Source of the DNA: Bog-473 sp963704355
GTDB taxonomy: Bacteria > Actinomycetota > Acidimicrobiia > Acidimicrobiales > RAAP-2
NCBI GenBank assembly: GCA_963704355.1
Contig: OY969891.1
Span: forward strand, 2,170,001 to 2,234,000
Direction: 5' to 3'
Length of the DNA stretch: 64,000 nucleotides
Part shown: positions 25,872 to 34,975 of the stretch, one piece after another
How positions within the stretch are numbered: the first letter of the stretch is position 1
How the letters are laid out: each line of letters begins with the position of its first letter
The notes under the pieces: generated by a model
Seen by the model: the letters and a program-made list of their open reading frames with translations, nothing else
Databases searched by the model: none
Told to the model about the DNA's origin: nothing
Translations under genes and position numbers: made by a program

Positions 25872-27536
25872 ATGTGTGCGGCCGTTCCTGGGCGGCGGGG
25901 AGGGGGGACGTTGGGCGGCCGTACGAGTCAGCGCGGTCCTGCGTTGCAGCGGGTCGCTGCGCCGAGAAGACACCTCGGGCCGGCGAGCGCGTCCGCGGTG
26001 CTCCGTCTCCTCCTGGCCGTCGTCGCTGCGACCTGCCTTGGCGGCGCCGCCCTGGTGGCGTGCGCCCAATCGCCGGAGCCGGCGGGCGCTGCCACCTCGC
26101 CAACGGTGCCTCCGATCACACCGGGTGTGCGCGTCGGTCAACCGTACGTGACTCCGGGCCACCGGGCGACGGCGGGACCGATCGGGCCCAACCCGTCGAA
26201 GGCACACGGCATCCAGCTTTCCGTGCTCTCCGGCCTGCTCCACAGCCAGCCCATCTTCAACGGTGACTTCGCCGACCCCTTCGCCCTCAAGGACGGGTCC
26301 ACCCTGTACGGCTACGCCACCGGTACCACGGGGTCGGGCGGCCTGCCCCCGGCCCACATCCCGGTGATCGCTCTGTCCCGTGACTCTGGCTTCGTCGGCC
26401 GCTACCTGGGCGATGCGCTCCCGACCCTCCCCAAGTGGACCGTCTCGGGCTACCAGTGGGCGCCGGCCGTGTGGGCCCGCCCCGACGGGACCTTCGTCCT
26501 CTATTACTCGACGCCGGCGACGATCCCTCTCGAGTGCCTCGCCAAACACACGTCGCCGGGCTGCGTCGAGACGGTCCATGGGCCCAATACCGCCATGTGC
26601 ATCTCCCGGGCGACGAGCACCAGTCCGGCGGGACCGTTCGTCGACGACTCGTCCTCTGCGTTCGTGTGCCCGGCCGCGCAGGGCGGGGCGATCGATCCGA
26701 GCGTCTTCGTGATGCCCAACGGCACGCCGTGGCTCCTGTGGAAGAGCGACGGGGACTGCTGCCACGAGCCGACGTACCTCTACTCCCAGCAGCTGTCGCC
26801 CGACGGACTGTCGACGGTCGGCCCGCCCCACCGTCTGATCGGGGCGACCCAGGACTGGGAGGGTGGCTTGGTCGAGGCTCCCGCCATGCTCGAGCAAGCG
26901 AACACCTACTGGCTGTTCTACTCGGCCAATCTGTGGGGGACCCCGAGCTACGGCATCGGGATCGCCAAGTGCGCCACGGTCACCGGCCCCTGTACCAAGC
27001 CGCTCGACCGGGCCTGGCACGGGATCACCAACAGCGCCGACGGGCAGGGCTACGGCGGGGCGGAGTTCTTCGAAGTCGGCACCCTCATCTGGATGGTGCA
27101 TCACGGGCTCGTCCCCGGCGAGTCGGGCGACTACGCGCAGCGGCGCCTGTACGTCGACCTCCTGGCCTTCCCGAAGAACGGAGCGCCGCGCATTGCCGCG
27201 GTGGCGCCGGCGGCGGCGTTGGCCGAAGGCACCCTGTACTTCGGGGACCCCCACCTTCCCGCCGGGCCTCGGGCGGCGTTCCTGCAACTGATAAAGGCCG
27301 TGCCCGGCACGTTCACCGGCGTGCCTCCCCGCACGGCGGTGAACGACGGCGAAATGGCGTGCACGGGTCTTTCGGAGCGACAGGACGCCACACAGATCAT
27401 CGCCGTGCTGACCGCGCACCACCTCACCGTCTTCGAGGCCTATGTCGTCTCCGAGTTCGCCGCCGAGTATCTGTGCACGAAGCAGCTCGCGCACGCCCTG
27501 ACGGATATTCAGCAGGCCCTGCTCGACGGACCTTGA
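25872..27536 (+). CDS. Secreted lipoprotein with GH43-like five-bladed beta-propeller
   Basis: Up to 554 residues. A hydrophobic segment followed by the lipobox LVAC ends near residue 64, so the protein is likely a lipoprotein. If translation begins at GTG 25997 (MLRLLLAVV...), the signal peptide has normal length; the ATG at 25872 gives an unusually long n-region, so the start is uncertain. The mature part shows GH43/GH62/GH32 propeller features: FNGDFADPFALKDGSTLYGYAT at the first blade (Asp as general base), YQWAPAVWARPDGTFVLYYS, EAPAMLE (Glu as general acid) and GGAEFFEVGTLIWMVHH. Probably hydrolyses arabinan- or xylan-type side chains. About 100 C-terminal residues are unassigned. Confidence 0.75.
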   Translation: MCAAVPGRRGGGTLGGRTSQRGPALQRVAAPRRHLGPASASAVLRLLLAVVAATCLGGAALVACAQSPEPAGAATSPTVPPITPGVRVGQPYVTPGHRATAGPIGPNPSKAHGIQLSVLSGLLHSQPIFNGDFADPFALKDGSTLYGYATGTTGSGGLPPAHIPVIALSRDSGFVGRYLGDALPTLPKWTVSGYQWAPAVWARPDGTFVLYYSTPATIPLECLAKHTSPGCVETVHGPNTAMCISRATSTSPAGPFVDDSSSAFVCPAAQGGAIDPSVFVMPNGTPWLLWKSDGDCCHEPTYLYSQQLSPDGLSTVGPPHRLIGATQDWEGGLVEAPAMLEQANTYWLFYSANLWGTPSYGIGIAKCATVTGPCTKPLDRAWHGITNSADGQGYGGAEFFEVGTLIWMVHHGLVPGESGDYAQRRLYVDLLAFPKNGAPRIAAVAPAAALAEGTLYFGDPHLPAGPRAAFLQLIKAVPGTFTGVPPRTAVNDGEMACTGLSERQDATQIIAVLTAHHLTVFEAYVVSEFAAEYLCTKQLAHALTDIQQALLDGP

Positions 27537-27580
27537 GGGAGGGGCGTGCCCACTCGAACCGGCGACCTAGCCTGGCCCAC

Positions 27581-28357
27581 ATGCCCGCGCCCGAGGCTCA
27601 TGAAGGTGCAGCCAAGCTGACCTTGCCCTTTCTCGATGCGGTTGCCATCGAGTTGACCGGGGCCATTCACCGCGGTGATCTCGACACGCTCGGTCGCATG
27701 CTGGCGGAGCGACCCGAGCTCGCCGCGGCCCGTATGGTCGGCCGCCACGGCATCGAGGGCGGCTGGGGGACCCCGCTCCACGCCACGGCCGACTGGCCCG
27801 GCTACTTCCCGCAGGCGCCCGCCGTGGTCGCCATGCTCCTCGACGCAGGTGCTGATCCGAACGACGACACTGGAGGCGATCGACCTGAGACGCCCCTGCA
27901 CTACGCCGCCAGCACCGACGACGTCGACGTGGCCGCGGCACTCATCGATGGTGGCGCCCGCCTCGACACTCCAGGTGGCTCGATCGGCACCCCGCTCGAG
28001 AATGCCATCGGGTACGGCTGTTGGCACGTCGCTCGACTTCTCGTCGAGCGGGGTGCGCCGGTTGACGCCCTCTGGCACGCCGCGGCTCTCGGGGAGCTCA
28101 CCCGGCTCGAAGGGCTCCTGACGGCAACGCCCGCGCCCGCTCGAGGGGACCTCAACGAAGCGTTCTGGCAAGCCTGCCACGGGGGGCAGCGGAGGGCCGC
28201 GGAACGACTCTTGGCGGCCGGCGCCGAGATCGATGCAGTTCCTGAGTACGCCCACGGCCAGACGTCGCTCGATATGGCAGCCGCGCCCGATACACGCCGC
28301 GAGCTCCTCGTCACGTGGTTGCAAGAGCACGGCGCCAGCCCCGGTGACGACAGTTGA
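27581..28357 (+). CDS. Ankyrin-repeat protein
   Basis: 258 residues from ATG 27581. Several ankyrin units are recognisable: GTPLHATADWP...VVAMLLDAGADPN, ETPLHYAASTDDVDVAAALIDGGARLD, GTPLENAIGYGCWHVARLLVERGAPVD and a more diverged LNEAFWQACHGGQRRAAERLLAAGAEID. No signal peptide or enzyme domain is seen. Proteins of this kind, found singly in actinobacteria, are thought to mediate protein contacts, but no partner is visible here. Confidence 0.88.
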   Translation: MPAPEAHEGAAKLTLPFLDAVAIELTGAIHRGDLDTLGRMLAERPELAAARMVGRHGIEGGWGTPLHATADWPGYFPQAPAVVAMLLDAGADPNDDTGGDRPETPLHYAASTDDVDVAAALIDGGARLDTPGGSIGTPLENAIGYGCWHVARLLVERGAPVDALWHAAALGELTRLEGLLTATPAPARGDLNEAFWQACHGGQRRAAERLLAAGAEIDAVPEYAHGQTSLDMAAAPDTRRELLVTWLQEHGASPGDDS

Positions 28358-28553
28358 AAAGGGTCGGCGGGTTGAACTCGTTCGTGGGTCGACACCTCGG
28401 CCGCGATTTCCGGTGCAGCATTCCAAGGCCCGATCGCAACGAATTTCGGCCACGGAGAAGCCCCAACGGCTATGTTCGAGCTCGTTCCTGGGGAGTGGGG
28501 CGCCAGGGCGGAGATGGCGGCCGGAGGCTCGCCCCGGAGTGGGGAACAGGACA

Positions 28554-29735
28554 ATGGGCACGACCGTCCGGTGGAGCACCAAAACCGTGGCGGCCGCTGC
28601 CGTAGCTGCGGCACTGATCGCGAGCATCGCCGTGTCGGCCACTGGTGCGGGCGGCGCGACGTCGGTCCCGCCAACGGCCTATGTGACGAACAGCCAGTTG
28701 GCATCTCTGTCGGTGTATGTCGGGGCGACGTTCGCCGGCACCATCGCGAAGGTCGGGCGCGGTCCCACCGGTATCGCCTTCGACTCCAGTAACGACACGG
28801 CCTACGTCGCGGACTACGGCTACTACGACGAGCCGGCCCACACCGTCACGCCCGTGGACGTGCGCACCAGCACGCCTGGCCACCCCATTGCGGTGGGGAC
28901 TGGACCGCTGGCCATCGCCCTCACACCGGGCGGCAGCGACGCAGTCGTGACCCTCCAAGGCACAGCCAGCAGCCCGGGGCATCAGATTCGCGAGATCGAC
29001 CTCAGCAACGCTGCCGTGTCGACACCGGTGGAGGTCGGCCTGAACCCTGAATCACTGGCGATCACCCCCGCCGGCACCATGGCGTACGTCGCCGCCTTTG
29101 GATCCGCCGAAATCACCCCCGTCAATCTCACCAGTTGGCCACCGGTGGCCGAGCCGCCCATCGCCCTCCCCGGTACGGCGCCGAGAGCCATCGCCATCGC
29201 TCCAGGCGGCAAGTGGGCCTACGTGCTCGACGCCGAACACGCGACCGTTATCCCGATCAACCTGGCGACCGACCACGTCGGCACCGCCGTCAGCTTGGTA
29301 TGCCACGCGCAAGGTGACCCGGGCTGCACACCCGATGCGATCACGATCTCGCCCGACGGGAGGACCGCCTATGTGGCCGCCGCCGGCTCCGGCGACGCGT
29401 TGCTCTTGAATCTGCCTTCTCTGTCCGTGGCCGGGGTGGTCCAGACGGGGGGCTACCCCGACGCGCTGGGACTGAGTGGCCGGTGGCTCTACGTGGCCAA
29501 CGGGGCGTCGAACACGATGAGCGTCTTCTCCGGACTGCGGTCTCCGGCCTCGGTGGGCGGAGTGACGTATCCCTTCGGCGTCGCTGTGGTTCCAGGGACC
29601 GACGACGGCGCCGCGACAACGGGGCCGGCACTGGCGCACCCCTTGTCGCCTGTCGCGAGCCGTGACGGGCAATCGGCCCCCATGGCGCCTCAGCGCCCAC
29701 TCCCGTCCTACGGCGCCCCTGCACCTGGAAATTAG
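28554..29735 (+). CDS. Secreted YncE/YVTN-type beta-propeller protein
   Basis: 393 residues with a signal peptide (helix about 11-30, ending near GAGGA). The mature protein is made of repeated blades with motifs such as PTAYVTNSQLASLSVY, GPTGIAFDSSNDTAYVADY, PESLAITPAGTMAYVAAFG and PDAITISPDGRTAYVAAAG, the YVTN/YncE lactonase-like seven-bladed propeller signature. The last 50 residues are Pro/Ala-rich and unstructured. Cell-surface or secreted; possible roles include binding or lactonase activity. It ends at a strong hairpin. Confidence 0.85.
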   Translation: MGTTVRWSTKTVAAAAVAAALIASIAVSATGAGGATSVPPTAYVTNSQLASLSVYVGATFAGTIAKVGRGPTGIAFDSSNDTAYVADYGYYDEPAHTVTPVDVRTSTPGHPIAVGTGPLAIALTPGGSDAVVTLQGTASSPGHQIREIDLSNAAVSTPVEVGLNPESLAITPAGTMAYVAAFGSAEITPVNLTSWPPVAEPPIALPGTAPRAIAIAPGGKWAYVLDAEHATVIPINLATDHVGTAVSLVCHAQGDPGCTPDAITISPDGRTAYVAAAGSGDALLLNLPSLSVAGVVQTGGYPDALGLSGRWLYVANGASNTMSVFSGLRSPASVGGVTYPFGVAVVPGTDDGAATTGPALAHPLSPVASRDGQSAPMAPQRPLPSYGAPAPGN

Positions 29736-29761
29736 CGGGAGGGGGGCAGGCCCCCCTCCCG
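29736..29761 (+). terminator. Perfect 12-bp hairpin after the beta-propeller gene
   Basis: CGGGAGGGGGGC (29736-29747) is exactly complementary to GCCCCCCTCCCG (29750-29761), loop AG, immediately after the TAG stop. No U-tract follows; it is likely a GC-rich intrinsic or RNA-stabilising terminator. Confidence 0.7.
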
Positions 29762-29800
29762 GCCTCCTCCCGGCGCGACCTGGTGCACGTTGAGATTGTC

Positions 29801-29819
29801 GGGCCGGCAAAGCCGTCCC
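29801..29819. repeat. Conserved hairpin upstream of an uncharacterised family gene (copy A)
   Basis: GGGCCGGC-AAA-GCCGTCCC: an 8-bp stem (one mismatch) with an AAA loop, about 20 bases upstream of the 29841 gene. A matching perfect hairpin precedes the homologous gene at 42351, sharing the core GGCAAAGCC. Confidence 0.6.
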
Positions 29820-29840
29820 TCGGGCGGCCACGATGTGTCG

Positions 29841-31469
29841 ATGACCAGTGTGGTGAATATCAATGACGTGCTCGACGGCCATGTAGGTCTCGACCTCGCC
29901 TGTATCGATCGGCTCTTCTTGAACGCCTACGTTCCCAACCTCCAGGTGAGCGGACAGGTGGTGACCTTCTTGACCGCGCACCTGGGCTTTCCGATCCCCT
30001 CACCCGCACTGCTCCAAAGGATTGGGAATCGCTTCCGCCGTGACGTGAAGGCCTTCGCCGCCGAGCATGACATCCCAATCCTCTCGCTCAAGAAGCCTGA
30101 CCGGACCCGGTGGGACGACCGCAAGCTCGACCACGTCGGGCCCTACCTCGAGGCGGCCGAGGCCCAAGGGCGCTTCGGGATCGTCGCCATCGTGGCGGCC
30201 CAGGAGTTCGCCTGGGTCTTTAGCGCCAAGAACCGCTCGTCCACTCCCGACATGGTCAGTTTCGACTTCGTCAAGGAGGAGCGACGGGTCGGGATGTACT
30301 ACTTCTACGTGCTCGACCCCGAGTTCGGGCCCGGCTTCATCAAGGTCTGCACCTACTTTCCCTATCCCTCGCGCGTGTGGGTCAATGGCCACGAATGGGC
30401 CAAGCGCCAGGCCGCCCGAGCGGGCATCGACTTCACCGAGCTGGCCAACGGTTTCGCCTCTTGTGCTGATCCCGCCCGTCTTCAGGCCATCTGCGACCGC
30501 TTCGGCCCCGCCGACGTCCAGGGCTTCTTCGACCGCTGGACCGAGGTGATCCCAACCCCCTTCACCGAGGCCGACCGAGAAGCTGGTTACTTCTGGGAGC
30601 TCTCCATGCGCCAGGTCGAGGTCTCGCGCACCTTGGTCTTCGACGATCCGCGCCGGGCCCGTGGCTTCTTCGAGTCCTTGGTCCAAGACAACATCGGGGT
30701 CGGTCGTCCCGAGCAGGTCGCCGCCGTCTTCGACGCCCAGATCCGCACCCGCGGCTCGCGCCCCACCAAAGGACCCTTCCGCACCCGGGTGTTCTCCCCC
30801 GGCACCGAGGTGAGGGTCGACTTCTCCTTCAAGCACAGCCGGGTCAAGCAATATCTCAAGGAAGGGAGGGCCTTGCGTATCGAGACCGTCATCAACAAGC
30901 CCAAAGACATCGGGATCCTGGCCCGGCTCGAGCACCTGCCCGAGCTGGTCGAGCGGGCTCGCGCGGTCAACGACCGTCTGCTTATCATCGAACGTGCCGG
31001 CCAGGGTTGTGCCATCGGCTCTGCGCTCTTCGAGCGCATCCACCAGCCCTACGTACGGGAGGGCCAACGAACCGGGGCCTTGCGCTTCGGGGATCAACGC
31101 GCCATGGCCCTGGCCGGTGCACTCTGCCTCGTCGTCCACGCCGTCACCGGCTTCACCAACAAGAGCCTTCGCGGGCGTGTTGCCGGACTCCTCGGCTGTG
31201 ACTACAGCTCTTCGCAGATGAGTTATGACCTGCGCCGTCTTCGTCTCCACGGCCTGATCGAGCGAGTAGCGGGAACGAACACCTACACCCTCACGCCCGA
31301 GGGCATTCGCGTCGCCGTCTTCTACACGAAGGTCCGAGCGCGTCTCCTCGGCCCGCTCCTCGAGGCCGACCAACCCCCGGCCCCAATCGAGCTCCGCCAG
31401 GCTCTCGGGACTATCGAGCACCTCCTGCGCGACTACCTCACCAACGCTCGACTCGGGATCGCAGCCTGA
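29841..31469 (+). CDS. Uncharacterised protein with C-terminal winged helix, intact paralogue of the 42351 gene
   Basis: 542 residues from ATG 29841 (MTSVVNINDVLDGHV). I do not know a validated function. Shared with the interrupted copy at 42351 are YYFYVLDPEFGPGFIKV (about 154-170), the RVWVNGHEWAKRQ block, a GYFWELSMRQVEVSRTLVF block (about 249-267), and LRIETVINKPKDIG (about 350-363). The last 110 residues look like a winged helix: YDLRRLRLHGLIERV followed by YTLTPEGIRVAVFY. No DDE, Y1 or RHRY signature is visible. A conserved hairpin lies just upstream. Similar proteins recur in many environmental genomes, which suggests spread as a mobile or multicopy gene; this is inference. Confidence 0.7.
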   Translation: MTSVVNINDVLDGHVGLDLACIDRLFLNAYVPNLQVSGQVVTFLTAHLGFPIPSPALLQRIGNRFRRDVKAFAAEHDIPILSLKKPDRTRWDDRKLDHVGPYLEAAEAQGRFGIVAIVAAQEFAWVFSAKNRSSTPDMVSFDFVKEERRVGMYYFYVLDPEFGPGFIKVCTYFPYPSRVWVNGHEWAKRQAARAGIDFTELANGFASCADPARLQAICDRFGPADVQGFFDRWTEVIPTPFTEADREAGYFWELSMRQVEVSRTLVFDDPRRARGFFESLVQDNIGVGRPEQVAAVFDAQIRTRGSRPTKGPFRTRVFSPGTEVRVDFSFKHSRVKQYLKEGRALRIETVINKPKDIGILARLEHLPELVERARAVNDRLLIIERAGQGCAIGSALFERIHQPYVREGQRTGALRFGDQRAMALAGALCLVVHAVTGFTNKSLRGRVAGLLGCDYSSSQMSYDLRRLRLHGLIERVAGTNTYTLTPEGIRVAVFYTKVRARLLGPLLEADQPPAPIELRQALGTIEHLLRDYLTNARLGIAA

Positions 31470-31677
31470 AACTTGTCACAAGATCCAGAGACCGGCAGAC
31501 CAAGAAGATCTAGGAGGACCGTCGGGGATCCCCGCGGTGTTGATTCGCGAGGCGCGGGTTGTCGTCAACAAAGCGGGCCATGATGCACTCACGCCCGTGC
31601 ACCGCCCACCCACTTCGAGTTGTCGAGTCGAGCTCCGAGTTCGCCGGATCGCACGGCGCCAGGGCAGCCCTCGTCCT
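31470..31677. other. Spacer between convergent genes
   Basis: 208 bases with no recognisable gene, terminator or repeat. GC content appears lower than in the left half of the window. Confidence 0.5.
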
Positions 31678-32271
31678 TCAGGAGTCCGGCCCTTCTGCAC
31701 CCTCGATAACTCTCGCAATTCGCCGGTCGGGCACAAGCCAGACGATCGCTACCCCGACGTAGATCGCGATGGCTACCCATGGTGCGAAGAGCGCCACGAC
31801 GATCCCCACCACATAGGCAATAGCCGAAAGCCGGCCCTTGCGGTCATTGCCAATCGCCACAGCCAATCGCGAACCCGGCCGATGGAGTGCTAACAAGGCG
31901 CGGGTGAGCAGGAAGTAGGTGATGGCCGAAAGAAGCAGCACGAAGCCGTAGACGACCACCGGGGCGGTATTGCCCGGATGCTCACCCAACCACGCCGTGG
32001 CCGCGGGGGTCAGTGAGAGTGAGAACAGCAGGCCCATGTTCGCCCAGAGGACCCGACCATCGATGCGCTCAACGACGTGCATCAGGTGATGGTGGTTGTT
32101 CCAATAAATGGCCAAGAAGGTGAAGCTCAACGCGTAGACAAGAAGCTTTGGCACCAGTGGCTTCAGGTCTCCGAAACCGTGGCCAGCTGGTGGCCGCAGA
32201 TCGAGCACCATGATCGTCATCACGATGGCGATGACGGCATCAGTGAATGCTTCGAGCCGCCCTTTTGCCAC
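31678..32271 (-). CDS. TMEM175/DUF1211 family membrane protein (potassium-channel-like)
   Basis: 197 residues from GTG 32271 (MAKGRLEAFTDAVIAI); a TTG at 32292 would add seven residues. The N-terminal RxxxFxDAV motif followed by IAIVMTIMVLDLRPP is the DUF1211/TMEM175 signature; bacterial relatives form tetrameric leak-type potassium channels. Six hydrophobic segments are seen, and an HHHLMH cluster follows segment 2, as in the family. It lies in the cytoplasmic membrane, alone on its strand. Confidence 0.88.
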   Translation of the reverse strand: MAKGRLEAFTDAVIAIVMTIMVLDLRPPAGHGFGDLKPLVPKLLVYALSFTFLAIYWNNHHHLMHVVERIDGRVLWANMGLLFSLSLTPAATAWLGEHPGNTAPVVVYGFVLLLSAITYFLLTRALLALHRPGSRLAVAIGNDRKGRLSAIAYVVGIVVALFAPWVAIAIYVGVAIVWLVPDRRIARVIEGAEGPDS

Positions 32272-32697
32272 GGCGAGAGCATCGCATACCAAGTCGCCGT
32301 TGACCGAAATCGCGACGACCGAGACCGTTTGAGGCGGGTGAACGGACTCTCAAGCTCGTTGCGACTCTCCCGTCAGCGCCGAGGCAGCGATGTGTCTATC
32401 CCTGGTCAATCATCAGCTCAGCCGTCATCGTCAGCGAGCATCAAAAGAGCGCACGTTCGACGGCACCACAACGGGTCGGCGTTCCGGGGTGCCGCGGCGG
32501 ATCGAAACCGTCTTCCACCGGTTCGAAGAGTCCACCTGGGTTGAGAGCAGTCCTGGAGAAGGTCGAGTTCGGGGACGCCCATTGACCCCGATACTCGGAT
32601 CCGACAGCAACACTGTTCGGGGCACCCCGCTACGGTCGGGGCACGACCCGCCGTTCGAGGACCCGACAGATCGTCCACGATAGAGGAGCACCGAGAA
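32272..32697. other. Divergent intergenic region
   Basis: About 425 bases between divergent genes with no supported coding sequence. It ends with a GAGGAG ribosome-binding site (near 32682) for the SDR gene. No clear promoter hexamers or repeats were identified. Confidence 0.5.
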
Positions 32698-33387
32698 ATG
32701 ACCGTCACGCTCATCACCGGAGCCAACAAGGGACTTGGCTACGAGACGGCCCGACAGTTGATTCAGAGGGGACATTTGGTTTACCTCGGAGCGCGCAATG
32801 CCGAGCGTGGAGAGGTGGCAGCGTCTGCGCTCGGCGGCCAATTCGTGCGGCTCGACGTAACTGACGACTCGTCGGTCGAAACCGCACTGGGAGCCATCGC
32901 CGAGCGCGAGGGCCATCTGGACGTCCTCGTGAACAACGCCGGCATCAGTACTCCTGGTGCCGACGTTACCGGCCCGCTCGCACTGAACGTATTCGATACC
33001 AATGCAATCGGTCTCATCCGGGTCACGCAGGCCGCACTCCCGCTGCTCGAGCAGTCCGAGAATCCGGTGGTGGTCAACGTCTCGAGCGCCCTCGGCTCGT
33101 TCTGGGCCGTCACAAATCCAGAGCGGCGCCAGTTTCACTTCCCAAGCGTCATCTATGGCTCGAGTAAGGCCGCCGTCTCGATGCTCACTGTTCAGTACGC
33201 AAAGGCATTTCCACGAATCAAGTTCAATGCTGTCGAGCCCGGTTTCACTGCTACCGACCTCACGCCCTTCAGTGGGGCCGGGCAGCCGGTCGAAAAGGGC
33301 GCGGAGGTCATCGTGCGCATGGCCACAATTCGCGCCGACGGCCCCACCGGCACCTTCCAGGAGGGCGAGGGCGAACTCGCCTGGTGA
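32698..33387 (+). CDS. SDR family NAD(P)-dependent oxidoreductase
   Basis: 229 residues, classical short-chain dehydrogenase. Cofactor loop TGANKGLG (7-14), NNAGIST (about 79-85), catalytic Ser in VNVSSALGSF and YGSSK (Tyr-x-x-x-Lys) are present. The C-terminus is short for the family but complete, ending GTFQEGEGELAW. A GAGGAG ribosome-binding site lies upstream. Similar proteins are annotated as carbonyl reductases; substrate unknown. Monocistronic. Confidence 0.93.
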   Translation: MTVTLITGANKGLGYETARQLIQRGHLVYLGARNAERGEVAASALGGQFVRLDVTDDSSVETALGAIAEREGHLDVLVNNAGISTPGADVTGPLALNVFDTNAIGLIRVTQAALPLLEQSENPVVVNVSSALGSFWAVTNPERRQFHFPSVIYGSSKAAVSMLTVQYAKAFPRIKFNAVEPGFTATDLTPFSGAGQPVEKGAEVIVRMATIRADGPTGTFQEGEGELAW

Positions 33388-33489
33388 TGCTGACGAACGT
33401 TGGACCATTCAGGACTCCAACTGCCCATGGCCCGCGAGCTCATCGGTGGCCTGACTGGGGGCGAGAACCTCTACGGCCGCGGCCGTACC

Positions 33490-33970
33490 CCAGGCCTACC
33501 TGGTCGCGATGATGGCCGGTTCAATGGCCTCGGGTGGAACACCCCACGGGCAGTCGTTCTCTTGCACTCCATGGGCATAGCTGTTGATCGGGACCAGGGA
33601 GCTGGCCCGCTCGGGGTGGGCAACCGAGAACCGGATCGCGCTCAGGCCCGGCCAACCCTCGGCCACCACAGCGGGCCGCTCGAAACCCACGGCGTCAAGC
33701 ACGGCGATGAGTCAGCGTCGAAGATCTCTTGACGTTGCGCATCTTGAAAATCGCCTTCCGACGCGCCGTTGCCGCGGGCGTCGAACCAGACGCTCCGGCT
33801 GAAGGTGCCCAACCGCCTTCGGAGGCGGACGAACCCGGGGTCCTCCGGAGGAGGTCGATCGGGTAGGCGAAGTGCAAGAACACCAGATCAAGCGGCCCTT
33901 CGCCGCTCAGCTGATAGGCGAGATCCGTCCCCTCAGCTGCACGCGTGTAGTGGATCCCGGGGGGCGGCGG
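33490..33970 (-). pseudogene. Alpha/beta hydrolase domain remnant (type usually linked to adenylate cyclase)
   Basis: Reading the minus strand from about 33970 and changing frame twice gives YTRAAEGTDLAYQLSGEGPL, then DLVFLHFAYPIDLLRR, then LGTFSRSVWFDARGNGASEG, then LDAVGFERPAVVAEGWPG and AHPERASSLVPINSYAH. This is the start of an alpha/beta hydrolase module that in actinobacteria often precedes a class III cyclase domain. There are frame breaks near 33830 and 33710, the nucleophile-elbow serine is not seen, and the sequence stops at 33496. Clearly non-functional. Confidence 0.75.
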
Positions 33971-34219
33971 CCACGCTCGACATTCTGGCGAAAAAACTCG
34001 GAGACTGCTCTTCGCGGAACACTACGGAGTTCGGCCGGCCCATTATCCGCTCTTGCGACGAGCTTGGAACCCTGCTCCTGCGCCGCCTTTGGCGAAATCA
34101 AGGAAGTCAGCAGGGGGGCGACTATGAGAAGGCACGCCAGTCCGGGTACGTGCGAAGTGGAAACCCGACCAACCCAGGTGCGTCGCACGCAGTCGGGGCT
34201 GGATCTGAGCCTCTGAGGC
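33971..34219. other. Spacer without a supported gene
   Basis: About 250 bases between the hydrolase remnant and the Asp-box gene. Short open frames exist on both strands but none has recognisable motifs. Probably further debris of decayed genes. Confidence 0.4.
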
Positions 34220-34897
34220 TCAGCGAGCGGTGCGAAGGTTGGCCAACTGCAGACCCACCTTCCATGTCTTTCCCGAATCGGTGCTTGTGTAGAGGAATCT
34301 TTGGACAGCGGTAGCACCTTTCACTTGGCTGCCGAATGCAACGGCCTCAAGGGTTCCTTTCGTTGCACTCACTCGATCCACCCCACCGCCAAATAGAACA
34401 GTCCACCAGTGAGCGCCCAAGTCGTAGGTGATCCAAACGACGTTGCCACCGCGACCCCAGAAATAACCGCCATGGGGTCCAAGGGCTCCGGTCCTTCCGA
34501 CCACGCTGGCACCTTGCAGCGCGTCGACATGGAACAAGGGGCCATCGATCTTCCAAGTCGCCCCACCATCCCTGCTGATCGCGGGATACGTCTGGGTCGA
34601 GCTCGGGAAAGTAGCCAAAGCGAGATGTATTTTCCCGCCGTCCGACTCAGTGGCCATCACATCGCTCCGAGGAACGGGCGATCCGAATGTTTCAATGTTT
34701 GGGGCGAAGGGCGAAGCTGGGCTCTCGTAGGCGGTGGCACGAACTGTCTTGTGAAGCCAAGAGGGCAGGGCCGAAACACCTGAGCTGGCCTCAGCGCCAC
34801 CAATTGAGCGCTGGGCCGCGGCGGCAACTCCTCCTCCGTCCATCACTAGAGCCAGCGTCAGGAGCAGAGCCCCGGCGGACATCCGTCGCACCGTCAC
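34220..34897 (-). CDS. Secreted protein with BNR/Asp-box repeats
   Basis: About 225 residues from GTG 34897 (MTVRRMSAGALLLTLALV). A signal peptide is clear, ending near VAAAAQ. Two Asp-box-like motifs are visible, SRDGGATWKID and STDSGKTWKVG, as in sialidase-like or WD40/YVTN glycosyl hydrolase beta-propellers, but there are too few blades for a full sialidase. No catalytic triad is identified. A role in extracellular sensing or binding is possible. The start could also be TTG 34930. Confidence 0.7.
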   Translation of the reverse strand: MTVRRMSAGALLLTLALVMDGGGVAAAAQRSIGGAEASSGVSALPSWLHKTVRATAYESPASPFAPNIETFGSPVPRSDVMATESDGGKIHLALATFPSSTQTYPAISRDGGATWKIDGPLFHVDALQGASVVGRTGALGPHGGYFWGRGGNVVWITYDLGAHWWTVLFGGGVDRVSATKGTLEAVAFGSQVKGATAVQRFLYTSTDSGKTWKVGLQLANLRTAR

Positions 34898-34975
34898 ATT
34901 TTCCCACGCTCCGCTCCCAGAACTGCTCAAAGGGGGCGCCCAGTCGCCGGGATGAAGCGACAGCTCGGCACAAGT

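Noticed and set aside
33872..34216. Plus-strand frame of 114 codons
   Set aside because: Overlaps the antisense alpha/beta hydrolase remnant and has no recognisable sequence.
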